Shown here in pieces: positions 1 to 10,202 of a DNA stretch of 64,000 bases; position 1 is the first letter of the stretch; the number at the start of each line of letters is the position of its first letter. Position numbers and translations under genes: made by a program. A model generated the notes under the pieces. The model was given only the letters and a program-made list of their open reading frames with translations, did not search any database and was not told the origin of the DNA. Source of the DNA: Macrophomina tecta (Eukaryota > Ascomycota > Dothideomycetes > Botryosphaeriales > Botryosphaeriaceae). The stretch lies in contig JAKSGN010000006.1 of assembly GCA_024180945.1 (NCBI GenBank), positions 1,054,001 through 1,118,000 on the forward strand, given 5' to 3'.

Positions 1-217
1 TTGATATCCGACGTGATTGTGGTGAGATGTAGCACTACAGACAGCGAGGGAGGGCGCTCAACGTCGGGGAAATTGCAGCGGGGCCCCAGCAGTGTTTCTC
101 CGCACTGCGGGGGTCGTCCTGCTTGGCAGGCAACTTCTGCGTCGGTCGAGACGGGGCCCGTTGGGGCGCGGATGGCGGTGATGTTGAGCGCAGTTCCTCG
201 AGGAGGCAGTATTGCTG

Positions 218-260
218 AAAAAGAGAGAGAGAGAGAGAAAAAAAAAAAAGAGAGAGAAAG
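218..260. repeat. GA/A purine microsatellite
   Basis: An A run, about ten GA dinucleotides, eleven to twelve A and a second short GA block follow one another, giving an uninterrupted purine tract on the + strand. Confidence 0.85.
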
Positions 261-850
261 ACTGGGGTTCCACTTGATCGGCCATGCTTTGTCGCGGTGG
301 CGCGGTGTGGAGGATCTGAGCGAAGGTGAGCGAGGTCGGAGGAGGCGGCAGCGGCGCAGCGGGGAAGCAGAGTCAGGCACAGTCTGGAGGAAGCTGCCAG
401 AAGGGGCATCAGAGAGGGGGAAAATCTCGCCCGTGGAAGGCAGAGCAACTCAATTGCTGGTGGAGGTCAACAAACAGAGCACCAGGAACTCCTCCAGCAC
501 TGAGTGCCGCGGGCGCAGGCCGCGAGCGTCAAGGCCCGAGGGCAGTTGCTTCTTTCTTGGAGCTTTCCCGTCAGCCTCAACAGCAACACCACCCCGCATG
601 CTCGACGTCATTGCAAACACCGCTTCCTGCGGCCAAGACAGCCAATTTCCGCCCCTTCGCCCAAGTCTTTGCCCTTCTGGTTAGCATCTCGCGCTCCCCA
701 CCCGCTCCGTGCCCTTCAAGGTATGCGGCTCGTGCCATCTGCACCCAAAATCCAGGAAGCCTGCCGTTCAACGCCGCTTGCCGACCCCGACGCGGCCACA
801 GACGCCTGATCTCGATGCAACCATGGCTAACTGTCCCGCTCGCTCCTCTC

Positions 851-857
851 TATAAAT
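851..857 (+). promoter_or_regulatory. TATA box of the alpha-galactosidase gene
   Basis: TATAAAT lies 94 bases before the ATG at 945, a usual distance for a fungal TATA element with a short leader. The ATG itself sits in a strong start context (ACCACCATGG). Confidence 0.6.
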
Positions 858-944
858 CGCGCGCCGCGCTCCACCGTCCCGCAATGTCCTCACGCTTGTT
901 CTGCAACAGCCGCCATCGAGCCATTGGCCGCCGCAACCACCACC

Positions 945-2497
945 ATGGCCTCCCACTCGTTGTCCGCCCTCGTCCTCGCCCTTGTCGCCACTGCCAATGC
1001 CCAGGATGTGGTCATTCCAGGCTCGACCTCGTACAACGGCCTGAACCTGGTGCCGCAGATGGGCTGGAACAACTGGAACGCCTTCCACTGCGATGTGTCC
1101 GAGGAGCTGCTGCTCAACACCGCCCAGGCCATGGTTGACTACGGTCTGCGCGACCTGGGCTACAAGTATGTGGTGCTGGACGACTGTTGGTCCGCCGGCC
1201 GCAACGAGTCAGGGTACCTTGTGCACAACCCCAAGAAATTCCCCAATGGCATGAAGTACGTTGCCGACCGCGTCCACGACCTCGGCATGAAGTACGGCAT
1301 GTACAGCTCTGCCGGCGTCTATACCTGCGGCAAGTACCCGGGTAGCTTGGGCTATGAGCAGAACGACGCCGACCTCTTTGCCTCGTGGGGCGTCGATTAC
1401 TTGAAGTACGACAACTGTTACAACCAGGGCCAATCCGGCACTCCCAAGCTCAGCTTTGATCGCTACAACGTCATGAGCAAGGCCTTGAACAATACCGGCC
1501 GTCCAATTGTCTATGCCCTCTGCAATTGGGGCAATGACGACCCGTACGACTGGGCATACACCATTTCCAACAGTTACCGCATGAGCGGTGACATCTACGA
1601 CAGCTTCCAGCGCCCCGACGACCGCTGCCCCTGTGTCGAGACGCCCTGCAGCTGGCCTGGCTTCCATTGCTCTGTCATGAACATTCTGAACAAAATGGCG
1701 CCCATCGTCTCCCGCACGCAGCCGGGTGCCTTCAACGACATGGATATGCTGGAGGTTGGCAACGGCGGCCAGTCGGGTGAGCCTCAACTAACCCCCTATA
1801 CAATTTTCCCGGAGCCCGATACTAACCCTGGCATCGTTCTGCAGACTCCGAGTACGTCGTCCACTTCTCCATGTGGGCCCTGATGTCCTCTCCCCTCCTC
1901 ATCGGCACCAACATCCCCACCCTCTCGCCCGCCAACCTTGCCATCTACTCCAACCCGGCCGTCATCGCCCTGAACCAAGACCCCTCCGGCACTGCCGCCA
2001 AGCGCGTCTGGCGCTACTACGTCGACGACGTCGACGCCGACGGCCAGGGCGAGATCCAGCTGTGGACGCGCGGCCTCGACAACGGCGACACGGCCGTTGC
2101 CCTCATCAACACGGGCAACAGCTCGCGCACCATGAATGCCTCCATCACCGACATCTTCCTCGACCAGGCCACCGCCGGCGCCTACCTGCCCCCGCAGGAG
2201 CTCAGCACCACCTGGGACGTGTACGACCTCTGGGCCAACCGCATGTCGGAGGAGGAGGCCAGCGCCGTCTTGGCTGGTAATGCCACCACTATTGCTGAGG
2301 ATAGCGCAACGAGGTATAATGCCACCGCGATGCCGTACGTGGACGGGCTCGCGGCGAATCATACCGCGCTGTTCGGACAGAAGATTGGCCAGCTGCTGCC
2401 TGGTGGCACGTTGGAGGCCGAGGTCGATAGGCACAGCATTGGGCTGTTCAGGCTGCGGCCCGTTGGCGGTAGCTTGAGGAAGAGGGATGAGTTGTAA
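945..2497 (+). CDS. Secreted GH27 alpha-galactosidase with C-terminal RDEL
   Basis: Hydrolyses terminal alpha-1,6-galactosyl residues of melibiose, raffinose or galactomannan side chains (glycoside hydrolase family 27). Two exons, 945-1776 and 1845-2497; the 68-nt intron has an ACTAAC branch site. The product is 494 aa. The upstream in-frame start at 924 is TTG, so ATG 945 with its strong context is preferred; it gives a clean signal peptide of about 19 residues ending ATANA. Family hallmarks are MGWNNWN near the N terminus, LDDCW, the nucleophile Asp156 in KYDNC and the acid/base Asp216 in SGDIYD. Many N-glycosylation sequons are present, notably in the C-terminal beta domain. The last residues are KRDEL, matching the K/R/HDEL ER-retrieval class, which is unexpected for an exported glycosidase. 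The family call is certain; the meaning of the tail is inference. Confidence 0.96.
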
Positions 2498-3809
2498 TGA
2501 AACATAGGTCATGGGGTAATGAGAAAACAATGCTGTATGAGTGAAGAGTTTTTTTTTTCGGTTTTCACTTGGGAGGGGGGCCGGGGCGGTTCTTATTCTT
2601 TACCCGTGTTTCTTGCCTATGTATTGCAGAGCGACTGCAAGCTTTGCCAGTCTAGCCAACTGGGGTGTAAAAAGAGCGCGAATAAACCGGTTATGCTTTG
2701 CAAGGCGGGCCCATGCAAGTGTTTTGACATTCCAGCCAGTCATGCACTGGCTAAGCCTCCGTATAACCAAACATGGGCAGTGGACTAGCCCCTAACAAGC
2801 ACACATAGGAGTTTCCCTTTGCCATATACCATTGTAGGTTATCGCAGCGAGTGAACCGGAGGGGCATCTTACTAAACTTGGGAGAGGTGAATAGAAAGAG
2901 CGATTTGGACCATCTTAGACTCTGCGAAGGCACCGAACCCCATTCGTTTTCTGGTTTGACTCCCGCACGGTCTGGCCAAAGTTCACGCTTGTTTTGAGGC
3001 CGATGATGATTCGAAGCTGCCCGCGCGATTCGTTCCCGGCCCACCACGGAAGCTCGAGAGATTGAGTGAATAAGCTGTCCCGTGGCCAGATGCTAGTATA
3101 TGCTGAGCTCGTGGATAGCCAGGTATCTGGCTGCTTCGGCCTTATCAAATGCTGGCAACTGAAGCCCATTACACGGTCGCTCTCCTGCTCCACCACTTAC
3201 GGCAAACGGTACAAATTGCTAAATCGTTGGCGGAGTCAAGCTTTCTGTTCCAAATCAAATTTTCAACCGGCCCAATCTACGGTGGCCATCGTCTTCAGCA
3301 GCTTCGTATCACTGACTGCACGGTATTCTTGTCATTTCCGTTGAACTATCAACAGATCAAACAGAATAACGGCATTTATATGTGTGGACGTGCCTGGAAG
3401 GTATCCATTCAGCTTTCTTTCTTGCCTTGTCCATGACGGACACGCGTCCTGGTGGGCATAAAACGACCTGTTCAATGCGAATACGTGTCCGAGCTTCCGA
3501 GAATTAGTGGCTCTACATCACAATCGGAGTCCTCAGTTGACGAACACAGATTATTAAAAGCTCATAACTCCTTGTCCGAGGTACTATACGTAGTGCTTAA
3601 GGCTCCTTTTCTCTTGCGTGCAGTCGTAAGCCAGGCCTGAAGTCGTAAGCCCCAGTCGTCACCTGCCCTTCGAGGAAACAACAATGAACATCTCTGATCG
3701 GCTCCGAAGCCGGCTCGGACATAAGGTAAGGAGTATTTAAACGTCCGTATGAAACGGTTGTTTTCCAGCAGACCACTAACATCACACAGCGTTCCAGGAC
3801 CCCTGCGAT
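2498..3809. other. Intergenic region, no gene seen
   Basis: About 1.3 kb between the alpha-galactosidase and the carboxylesterase. It holds the 3' flank of the first gene, with a T10 run near 2550, and the promoter of the second. No frame shows a domain, and no RNA gene was recognised. Confidence 0.6.
3734..3741 (+). promoter_or_regulatory. TATA-like element of the carboxylesterase gene
   Basis: TATTTAAA lies 76 bases before ATG 3810, within the distance range of the other TATA-like elements in this window. Confidence 0.5.
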
Positions 3810-5494
3810 ATGAAGGCGGTCTCCACTACTCTGGCAGTTGGCTTGGCCAACGTGGCATCCGCAGCCCTCTACGACCAAATCATCAACACCAAGTACGGCC
3901 CGGTCCAGGGAATCGCCGCATTCGATACCGAGCCGAACAACAACTTGTCCAACTGGAAAGACATCACTGTTTGGAAGGGTATCCCTTTTGCCGCAGACAC
4001 TTCAGGCAGCAATCGATGGCGGCCACCACAAAAGCGCGCCGCTTGGAACACTACCCTCCAGACGAATGCTTTCGGCGATGTTTGTCCTCAGACAAGCTTC
4101 GGATTCGGTCGCACTAAACGGCAGGTGGCTACCTCCGACAACACCACCACCAGCGAGGATTGCCTGAACCTGAATATCTGGACGTCCGCGAACTCGACGG
4201 ACAAGAAGCTGCCCGTCATGTTCTGGTCCTATCCAGCTGGTGGTTCGGCCGCACAGTCTCTGTTTGACGGCGGCGGCATGGCCGCCCAGGGCATTGTCTT
4301 CGTCAACTACAACCGCCGCGACGGTGCAATGGGCTGGCTCGCTCACCCGCAACTCAACGCTGAAATGGCCAAGAAGGTTGGCTACAACGTTTCAGGAAAC
4401 TGGGGCATGCTGGATGAGTTCGCCGCGCTCAAATGGGTCCATGACAACATTGACGCCTTTGGCGGAGACCCCGACCAGATCACCGTCGCCGGGCAGTCCG
4501 CCGTCTCTGCTGCCACCTACCACATGCTCAACAGCCCCCTGACCAAGGGCCTCATCAAGGGCGCTATTATCGAAAGCGGCATCAGGTACCCTCGAGACCC
4601 CCTCGCATCATCACTGGCGGAGAACTACCAAAACATGTCCACTGCCCTTTCCGCCGGCGTCAGCATGCTGGACAGTCTCAACGTGACCACCATCGATGAA
4701 GCCCGCCAGATCCCTCTCGACACAATCCTGAACACCGGTTCCAGCAGCTGGTCCGCCACCCTCGACTACTACGCCATGCCTGACACGTACTGGAACACGA
4801 TGCTCAACGGCCCCGCCAACGACGTTCCCGTCATAACCGGCAACACCAAAGACGAGAGTGGCGCGGCGCTGCCTATCAACATCACTGTCGCCGAGTACGT
4901 CGCCAACCTGCAGGAGCAGTACGGTAACATCACCGCCCAGCGCTTCTTCGAGCTCTACCCGGCCTCAAACAGCACCCAGGCCGGCATGGCCCAAAACGCG
5001 CACTACCGCGACACCTCGCTCGTGTCCAGCTGGCTCTTCGCGAACGACTGGGACAACAGTCCCACCACTAGCCCCATCTATACGTACGTTTGATCCCTTC
5101 CCTCGCAAAGGAAAAGAAAAGAACAGAGCATGAACAGGAATACTATCTGCAGTTACTACTGGGACCATGCCCCGCCGGGCCAGGACCAGGGCGCCTACCA
5201 CGAGTCTGAGATTTGCTACGCCCTCAACAACCTGTACGGCACCGACTACCCTGGAAGGAAGAAGACTTTGTCATCGCCCGCAAGATGAACGGGTATTGGG
5301 CCAACTTCGTGAAGACGCACAACCCGAACGAGGGCGGCTCGTACGCGGACGGAGAGTTGGTGCAATGGAATCCCAACGACCCGCAAAAGAATATCACCAT
5401 GCACCTCGGCGACGGATGGGGTGACTACCTGATCGCGGCTGCCGCGAAGGTGGAGCTGATCAGCGAGTTCTTCTCGACGCAGCATGCGTACTGA
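3810..5494 (+). CDS. Secreted type B carboxylesterase, frameshifted near the 3' end
   Basis: An alpha/beta-hydrolase of the cholinesterase/type B carboxylesterase family, expected to hydrolyse carboxylic esters outside the cell. Exon 1 is 3810-5083 and exon 2 starts at 5153 after a 69-nt intron. A signal peptide ends at about residue 18 (VASA). The triad is visible: Ser230 in GQSAVS, Glu349 in KDESGA and His441 in YHESE. Two active-site elements are atypical: the usual GESAGG elbow reads GQSAVS, and the HGGG oxyanion loop reads YPAGG. At 5249-5254 the frame breaks: the family-like continuation beginning WKEED is one base out of frame, consistent with loss of one C from TAC-CCC-TGG. As written, translation ends at the TGA at 5286-5288 (about 469 aa) instead of reaching the stop at 5492-5494. 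All three triad residues precede the break. A sequencing error is possible. Confidence 0.85.
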
Positions 5495-7470
5495 GAGTAC
5501 TTTAATGTACACGGCGGAGAAAAACTTGGCCGTGGAAGTAAGATACTCGGGGGATATCGGGTGGACGAGAAAAGCCAGGGCATACTCCAATTCTGCACAT
5601 ATATATATTACTCCTCCCCAATTACTCCTATGATTCGACCATGTAGGAACAATTTTGAACTGAGAGTTGCACGCGCACGGAGCCGCAGCGCCAAACTTGC
5701 GTCGAAAGAGAGAAACCCCTGCCTAACAATCGCAGCCCAACCCCCGAAAACGCGCAGCGGCGACAGAACCCAGCACTTCTTTTTCGACCTCGTCCTCGTC
5801 ACCCTCCCAACCAGTCCCCCCCCCCCCCAACACACATATACACCCCCCAGCACCCTTCCCCGGCCCCTTCCTTAAGGTGATGCATGTGTCTTCCCCCTAC
5901 TCCACCACCATCATGATTTCTACAATAGGTTTTAGGCAAGTGGTAAGGTAACAAGTTTGTATACACCAACATTGTGGATGCGAAACGTTGGTAGCAGTAT
6001 GCAGAAACTGTTGCTTTACAGAAAGTATTTGAATGTTTATCATTCTCTAAGGTGATCGCTTTATCATGCCGGCGAGCAGACACCCTTTCATGGCGGCTGC
6101 AGATGCCTCATTCCAGTACATAACCCTTGTCTCGGGCCTACAAAGTTGGCTATGAATATATCTCCATGCGTGGGGCTCAGCACAATGGGTCAGCCGTTCA
6201 AAGCCCTTCATGTCCGTAGATTTGTCGCTGACAGGAATTGGCAGACACTGGAACCCATGCCTCCATATACCAGGCCCACATGACGGTTACATAACCTATC
6301 GTTGGGTACGATCTGAGCGGGACGGGAACCGAGCATTGAGTGAAACTCATGTAGCTCGATCGCCTATCCTCCTCCAACTCAGCTGTACGCATTACTGACA
6401 GTGCCTATGGATGGCAATTTGTAGTAGGCTCGTTCGACGTACCCAATCTAACCAGGATTGTGCTCGAAAATCTTACGCTCGTCGATACCTGAAACTGCGA
6501 GTCCTTAAGGGCCTTCGAGGAGATAATTTTCAGCATTGCTGAAGGAACTGAAAGAGTAAGTACTGTTATATCCTAGGGGCTGCTAGCATGACCTGCTGTT
6601 GGATTTGGTGATGAAGCATGAGATTCTTGGTGATGAGCCGTGGCAGGCGGGCGGGGGCCTTCTTATACCTGCTACGGCCAAGCTACGCTACCGGTACTAA
6701 ACCTTAAATACACAGAAGCACAAACACCTGCCTCTACAGTGCAACCGGTTCCTCTCGCAGCAGGAGTGGAAGAAAATGCTGCTTGATGGCTTCTCGCTTC
6801 TATTTATGTTCGACATCCATCTCGGAGAGAAGTGAGCAAGAAAGAAATCGAAGGTCATAAGGAATCGGCGTGCCGCGGGCAAAAGCTCGAGTGGGATTGA
6901 AAAGCCGTCTCCGCCAGCTTAGCCAGAGCGTATGATATATTCGCACGAGTAGCTGTGTGGATCAGAGTCTCTGTGTTCGTGGACTCACAATGCAGAGAGT
7001 CCTTGCTGGACTTCGAAATAGGAAGATAGTCTGGCAGCTGTTCGAAGAAATTTTTGTAAGTGACACGGGATCGTGGGGCTTGAAGCCGGTGGAAGGTTTT
7101 TGGTGTGCCGCCCAGGCAGGAGGGAAGACGGAGGGCATGGTTGGACTACCGCGAACATCCGATCGTCACCACGTACGCGGGGAGGACTGATTTGGCAGGA
7201 TATGCTACCACAGCCATCGCATTACCGCCGCGACGTCCTGAGTTCTGGTATCCATGAGCTTCTCCACAAGGTTTGAGCTTATTTTACGCTGAAGGTCTAC
7301 CCGCATGGTCCAATTCGTCGCCGGTGCGGGGTCCGCTCAATCACCTGGTAAGTAGACCTCGGCACGCCGTGAAGCACCCTCAGCTGCTAATATAGATAAG
7401 GGCGATGCTTTCTCTGTCCTGTGTCTGTTGGGATGATAGTTTAGCGCATCCAGTACTACAGTTGTTCAAA
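5495..7470. other. Intergenic region of about 2 kb, no gene seen
   Basis: The region between the esterase and the acyl-CoA ligase contains a C-rich run near 5818-5828 and no open frame with recognisable domains. No tRNA-like cloverleaf was recognised by eye. Confidence 0.55.
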
Positions 7471-9310
7471 ATGCCCTTCCTAGCCACCAAGCACGTGGCG
7501 ATCCCCACGAAAGACATACTCACTTGGTCAATAGATGATACCAAATGTGACTCAGACCGTCCAATCTACATCGACGCTGCAGACCCATCCCGATCGTACA
7601 ACGTACGTCAAGCGCGCAGAACCATCCGCCGGCTCTGCGCGGGCTTCAAGGCCGCTGGATTGCAAAAGGGGGACGTCGTATGCCTGCATGCATTTAATGA
7701 CGCAAGTAAGACCTCCGCAAGAGCCTGATGAACGTACTAACCCACATCCACAGGTCGACTATCCCATAGTGGTTAACGGAATCGTTGCATTTGGCGGCAT
7801 CTTCGCGGGAATCAGCCCCGCCTACACGCAGTTCGAAATCGCGCACACCATAAAAACTGCCAAAACCAAGGCCTTCATCTCCGAGCCTGATATTGTCCAG
7901 AACGTGCTCCAACCAGCCAAAGATGCTGGAATACCCGAGGCCCTCATCTTCGTCTTCAACCGCCCCAACCAAGCTGTCCCCGTGGGCCTGCAATCCTGGA
8001 CAACTCTCCTGCAACACGGTGAAGAGGACTGGGTCCGCTTCGACGATGTGCACACCTCCAAACGGACCGAAGCAGCCCGCCTCTTCTCCAGCGGCACCAC
8101 CGGTCTCCCCAAGGCCGCCCGAATCTCACACTACAACTTCGTCGCCCAGCATACTTGCGCCGAGAACCCGTTGCAGCCGCCCTTCCCGGAGCGGAGGCTC
8201 GTGTTTTCGCCGCTCTTCCACGCGGGCCTTGTGCCGCGGACGCATTTTGCGCCGTTGCGGACGGGCGCCCAGTTCTACGTCATGCGGCGCTACGAGCCCG
8301 AGCCGTTTCTGCAGTACGTCCAGCGCTACCAGATCACGTGCCTGGGCATCCCGCCAGCCCTGGTGGGGCCGCTGCTGAGTGAGCCGGCCGTGGTGGAGAG
8401 AGGCGCGCTGCGGAGTGTCAAATCGGCGGGCGCGGGCGCCGCCCCGCTGAGCGGGGAGATGCAGGCACGGCTTAAGACGTACTTTGGAGAGGGTTCGGTT
8501 TTTGTGCAGTATGTTTGCCGTCGCTGCTTTCTTATTGTCCCCATCTATCCTTGCTTAATCCACCGGGTTGTGCTCTGTTTTTCTGCTGACTGCGGGAACC
8601 AGGGGATACGGAATGACGGAGACCACGTGCCTGGTCACGACACTGAAATGGCCTGATGATGACGACGGCTCAGGGAGCATAGGCGTGCCTCTTCCAGATG
8701 TGGACATGAAAATTGTTGACGAGGTTGGTCTTGATATCTCGGGCTACGATGTCCCGGGAGAGATATGGGTGCGGAGCCCGTGCGTTTTCATGGGATATGT
8801 GGATAACCCGCAAGCCAACTCTGTGTGAGATTCGGATGGATACTTCCCCACCGGAGATATTGCCTACTGCAGCAGCAAGAACAAGCAATGGTACATCATG
8901 GATAGAAAGAAGGTAAGTATCGGCCCTTCTTACTTGTATGAATGCAGCTGAAGATGCCGGCTCTGTCACAGGAGATGATTAAAGTTCGGAGCTTTCAAGT
9001 TGCTCCAGCAGAACTTGAAGGTGTTCTACTTTCCCATCCACAGATTGCCGATGCGGGAGTTATTGGCGTCAAGGCGTCCAACGATGGTTCGGAATTTCCG
9101 CGTGCTTATGTTGTCAGGAAGCAAAGTTTGGAAGCGGCCTCGTTGAAAGAAGATGACGTGAAGAAATATGTGGCAGAGAGGTTGGCATCGTACAAGCGGC
9201 TAGAGGGCGGTGTCGTGTTCGTGAATGAGCTGCCAAGAAGTCAAACGGGTAAGATTTTGAAGCAAATCCTGAAGGAACGGGCAGCGAGGGAACTGGGTGC
9301 AAAGCTGTAA
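7471..9310 (+). pseudogene. 4-coumarate-CoA ligase-like acyl-CoA synthetase with premature TGA
   Basis: An adenylate-forming ligase that would activate an aromatic or fatty acid to its CoA thioester. Exons: 7471-7701, 7754-8508, 8603-8912 and 8972-9310. Family motifs are all present: SSGTTGLPK (P-loop A3), YGMTET (A5), YFPTGD (A7), DRKKEMIK (A8) and the C-terminal PRSQTGKILK. The C terminus is AKL, a type 1 peroxisomal targeting signal, pointing to the peroxisome. Codon 404 (8826-8828) is TGA, between PQANSV and DSDGYFPTGD; a single C-to-T change from CGA would explain it. No intron can remove it without deleting the TGD motif. The predicted product is therefore 403 of 544 residues and lacks the hinge, the catalytic Lys domain and the PTS1. 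ATG 7471 is preferred over the upstream in-frame ATG at 7405, because the extra 22 residues do not match the family. Confidence 0.85.
7702..7753 (+). other. GC-AG intron in the acyl-CoA ligase gene
   Basis: The family-consistent join is HAFND followed by VDYPIVV. It requires a donor GCAAGT at 7702 and the acceptor CAG at 7751-7753 (52 nt), with an ACTAAC branch site at 7736-7741. The nearby GT at 7706 leaves the wrong phase, and retaining the intron gives a stop. GC-AG introns are a known minor class recognised by the U2 spliceosome. Confidence 0.8.
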
Positions 9311-10202
9311 GGCGGTGCGAAGATGGAGAAACCCCTATTGTTCGGGGATAGACTTTAAAGCGTTTGTTTTTGCCACAGAGACGATTCCTGCACATATCCT
9401 CAGCGTGGATTCGTCTAGAAATAGAGTGGATACCGAAAATATTTACGGAGGCAGCACAGGAGACTATAAAAAGCATCGCAATCGGCTCTACGAAAATCCA
9501 GACTGGACGCAGAAGTACGGCTACAGGAATATCCATGGCCATATACTGCAAGGCTTACGGGTTTGCCAGGTAAGTGATTCGGATGCTATTGTCCTTCGAT
9601 GCTTCTAAAATGTCCATCCGTATGCCTGATCCAACTACCCAGGCCCTATCTAGGTCAATGGCAGTTTCTCTTGGACCGACACCCTCACCCACACCCAAAT
9701 ATGGTGGCCATTGTTTGCCATACCGTTGGTATTCATTTGCATCATACTCAAAATTAATGGAAGAAGACATCCACAGCAGTGTAGACGGTTATTGCCACGA
9801 CCGGTTGATGTGGCGAAGTCAGCGCCTCTGCAGATCACGACAATCAGTGACCAATGAGATGGAGTTGCAGCCATCTTTCCCGTATCCTCACGCCCATGCA
9901 AGGAATACCCACTTCTGAAGTGGCATAGTAGCACCAATGGAAGCCCGAGAACGACCCCAAATTCCGCGGCCATTGAAGAAGCAGGCTGCTGCCTGCTAAG
10001 CTATCCCCGCCCTTTGCCCTAGCGTAGCCATTTAGTGCATGATATTCTGCAAGGCAGCAACCAGGCAGTAGCAGCCTTGCATGCACCTCAGATGTTGCGT
10101 TTAAACGGCTGTTGATTCATCTAGCGCTATATAAATCAAACAAATGCCAACTTCGGACACTGGCAACCGGTGTTATCTTCTCTTTGACACAGATATTCTA
10201 CC
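9311..10202. other. Intergenic region, no gene seen
   Basis: About 0.9 kb between the ligase relic and the AAA ATPase. Short overlapping frames on both strands show no domain. It contains the promoter of the next gene. Confidence 0.55.
10128..10136 (+). promoter_or_regulatory. TATA box of the AAA ATPase gene
   Basis: The sequence TATATAAAT lies about 70 bases before ATG 10203. Confidence 0.6.

Larger units (their letters stand above)
1..944. other. Upstream region of the alpha-galactosidase gene; no gene seen
   Basis: No convincing coding sequence was found on either strand; long open frames here lack ATG starts or recognisable domains. The stretch contains a purine-rich GA/A microsatellite at about 218-260 and the promoter of the downstream gene. 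Confidence 0.6.

Noticed and set aside
1..684. 227-codon plus-strand open frame at the left edge
   Set aside because: It starts with TTG and is basic low-complexity sequence with no domain; it lies over a purine microsatellite and promoter DNA.
924..944. Upstream start for the alpha-galactosidase
   Set aside because: The codon at 924 is TTG; ATG 945 has an ideal context and gives a clean signal peptide.
8825..8870. Intron hiding the TGA in the acyl-CoA ligase (donor GTGAGA, acceptor CTGCAG)
   Set aside because: It would remove DSDGYFPTGD, an essential conserved motif of the family, and is very short.
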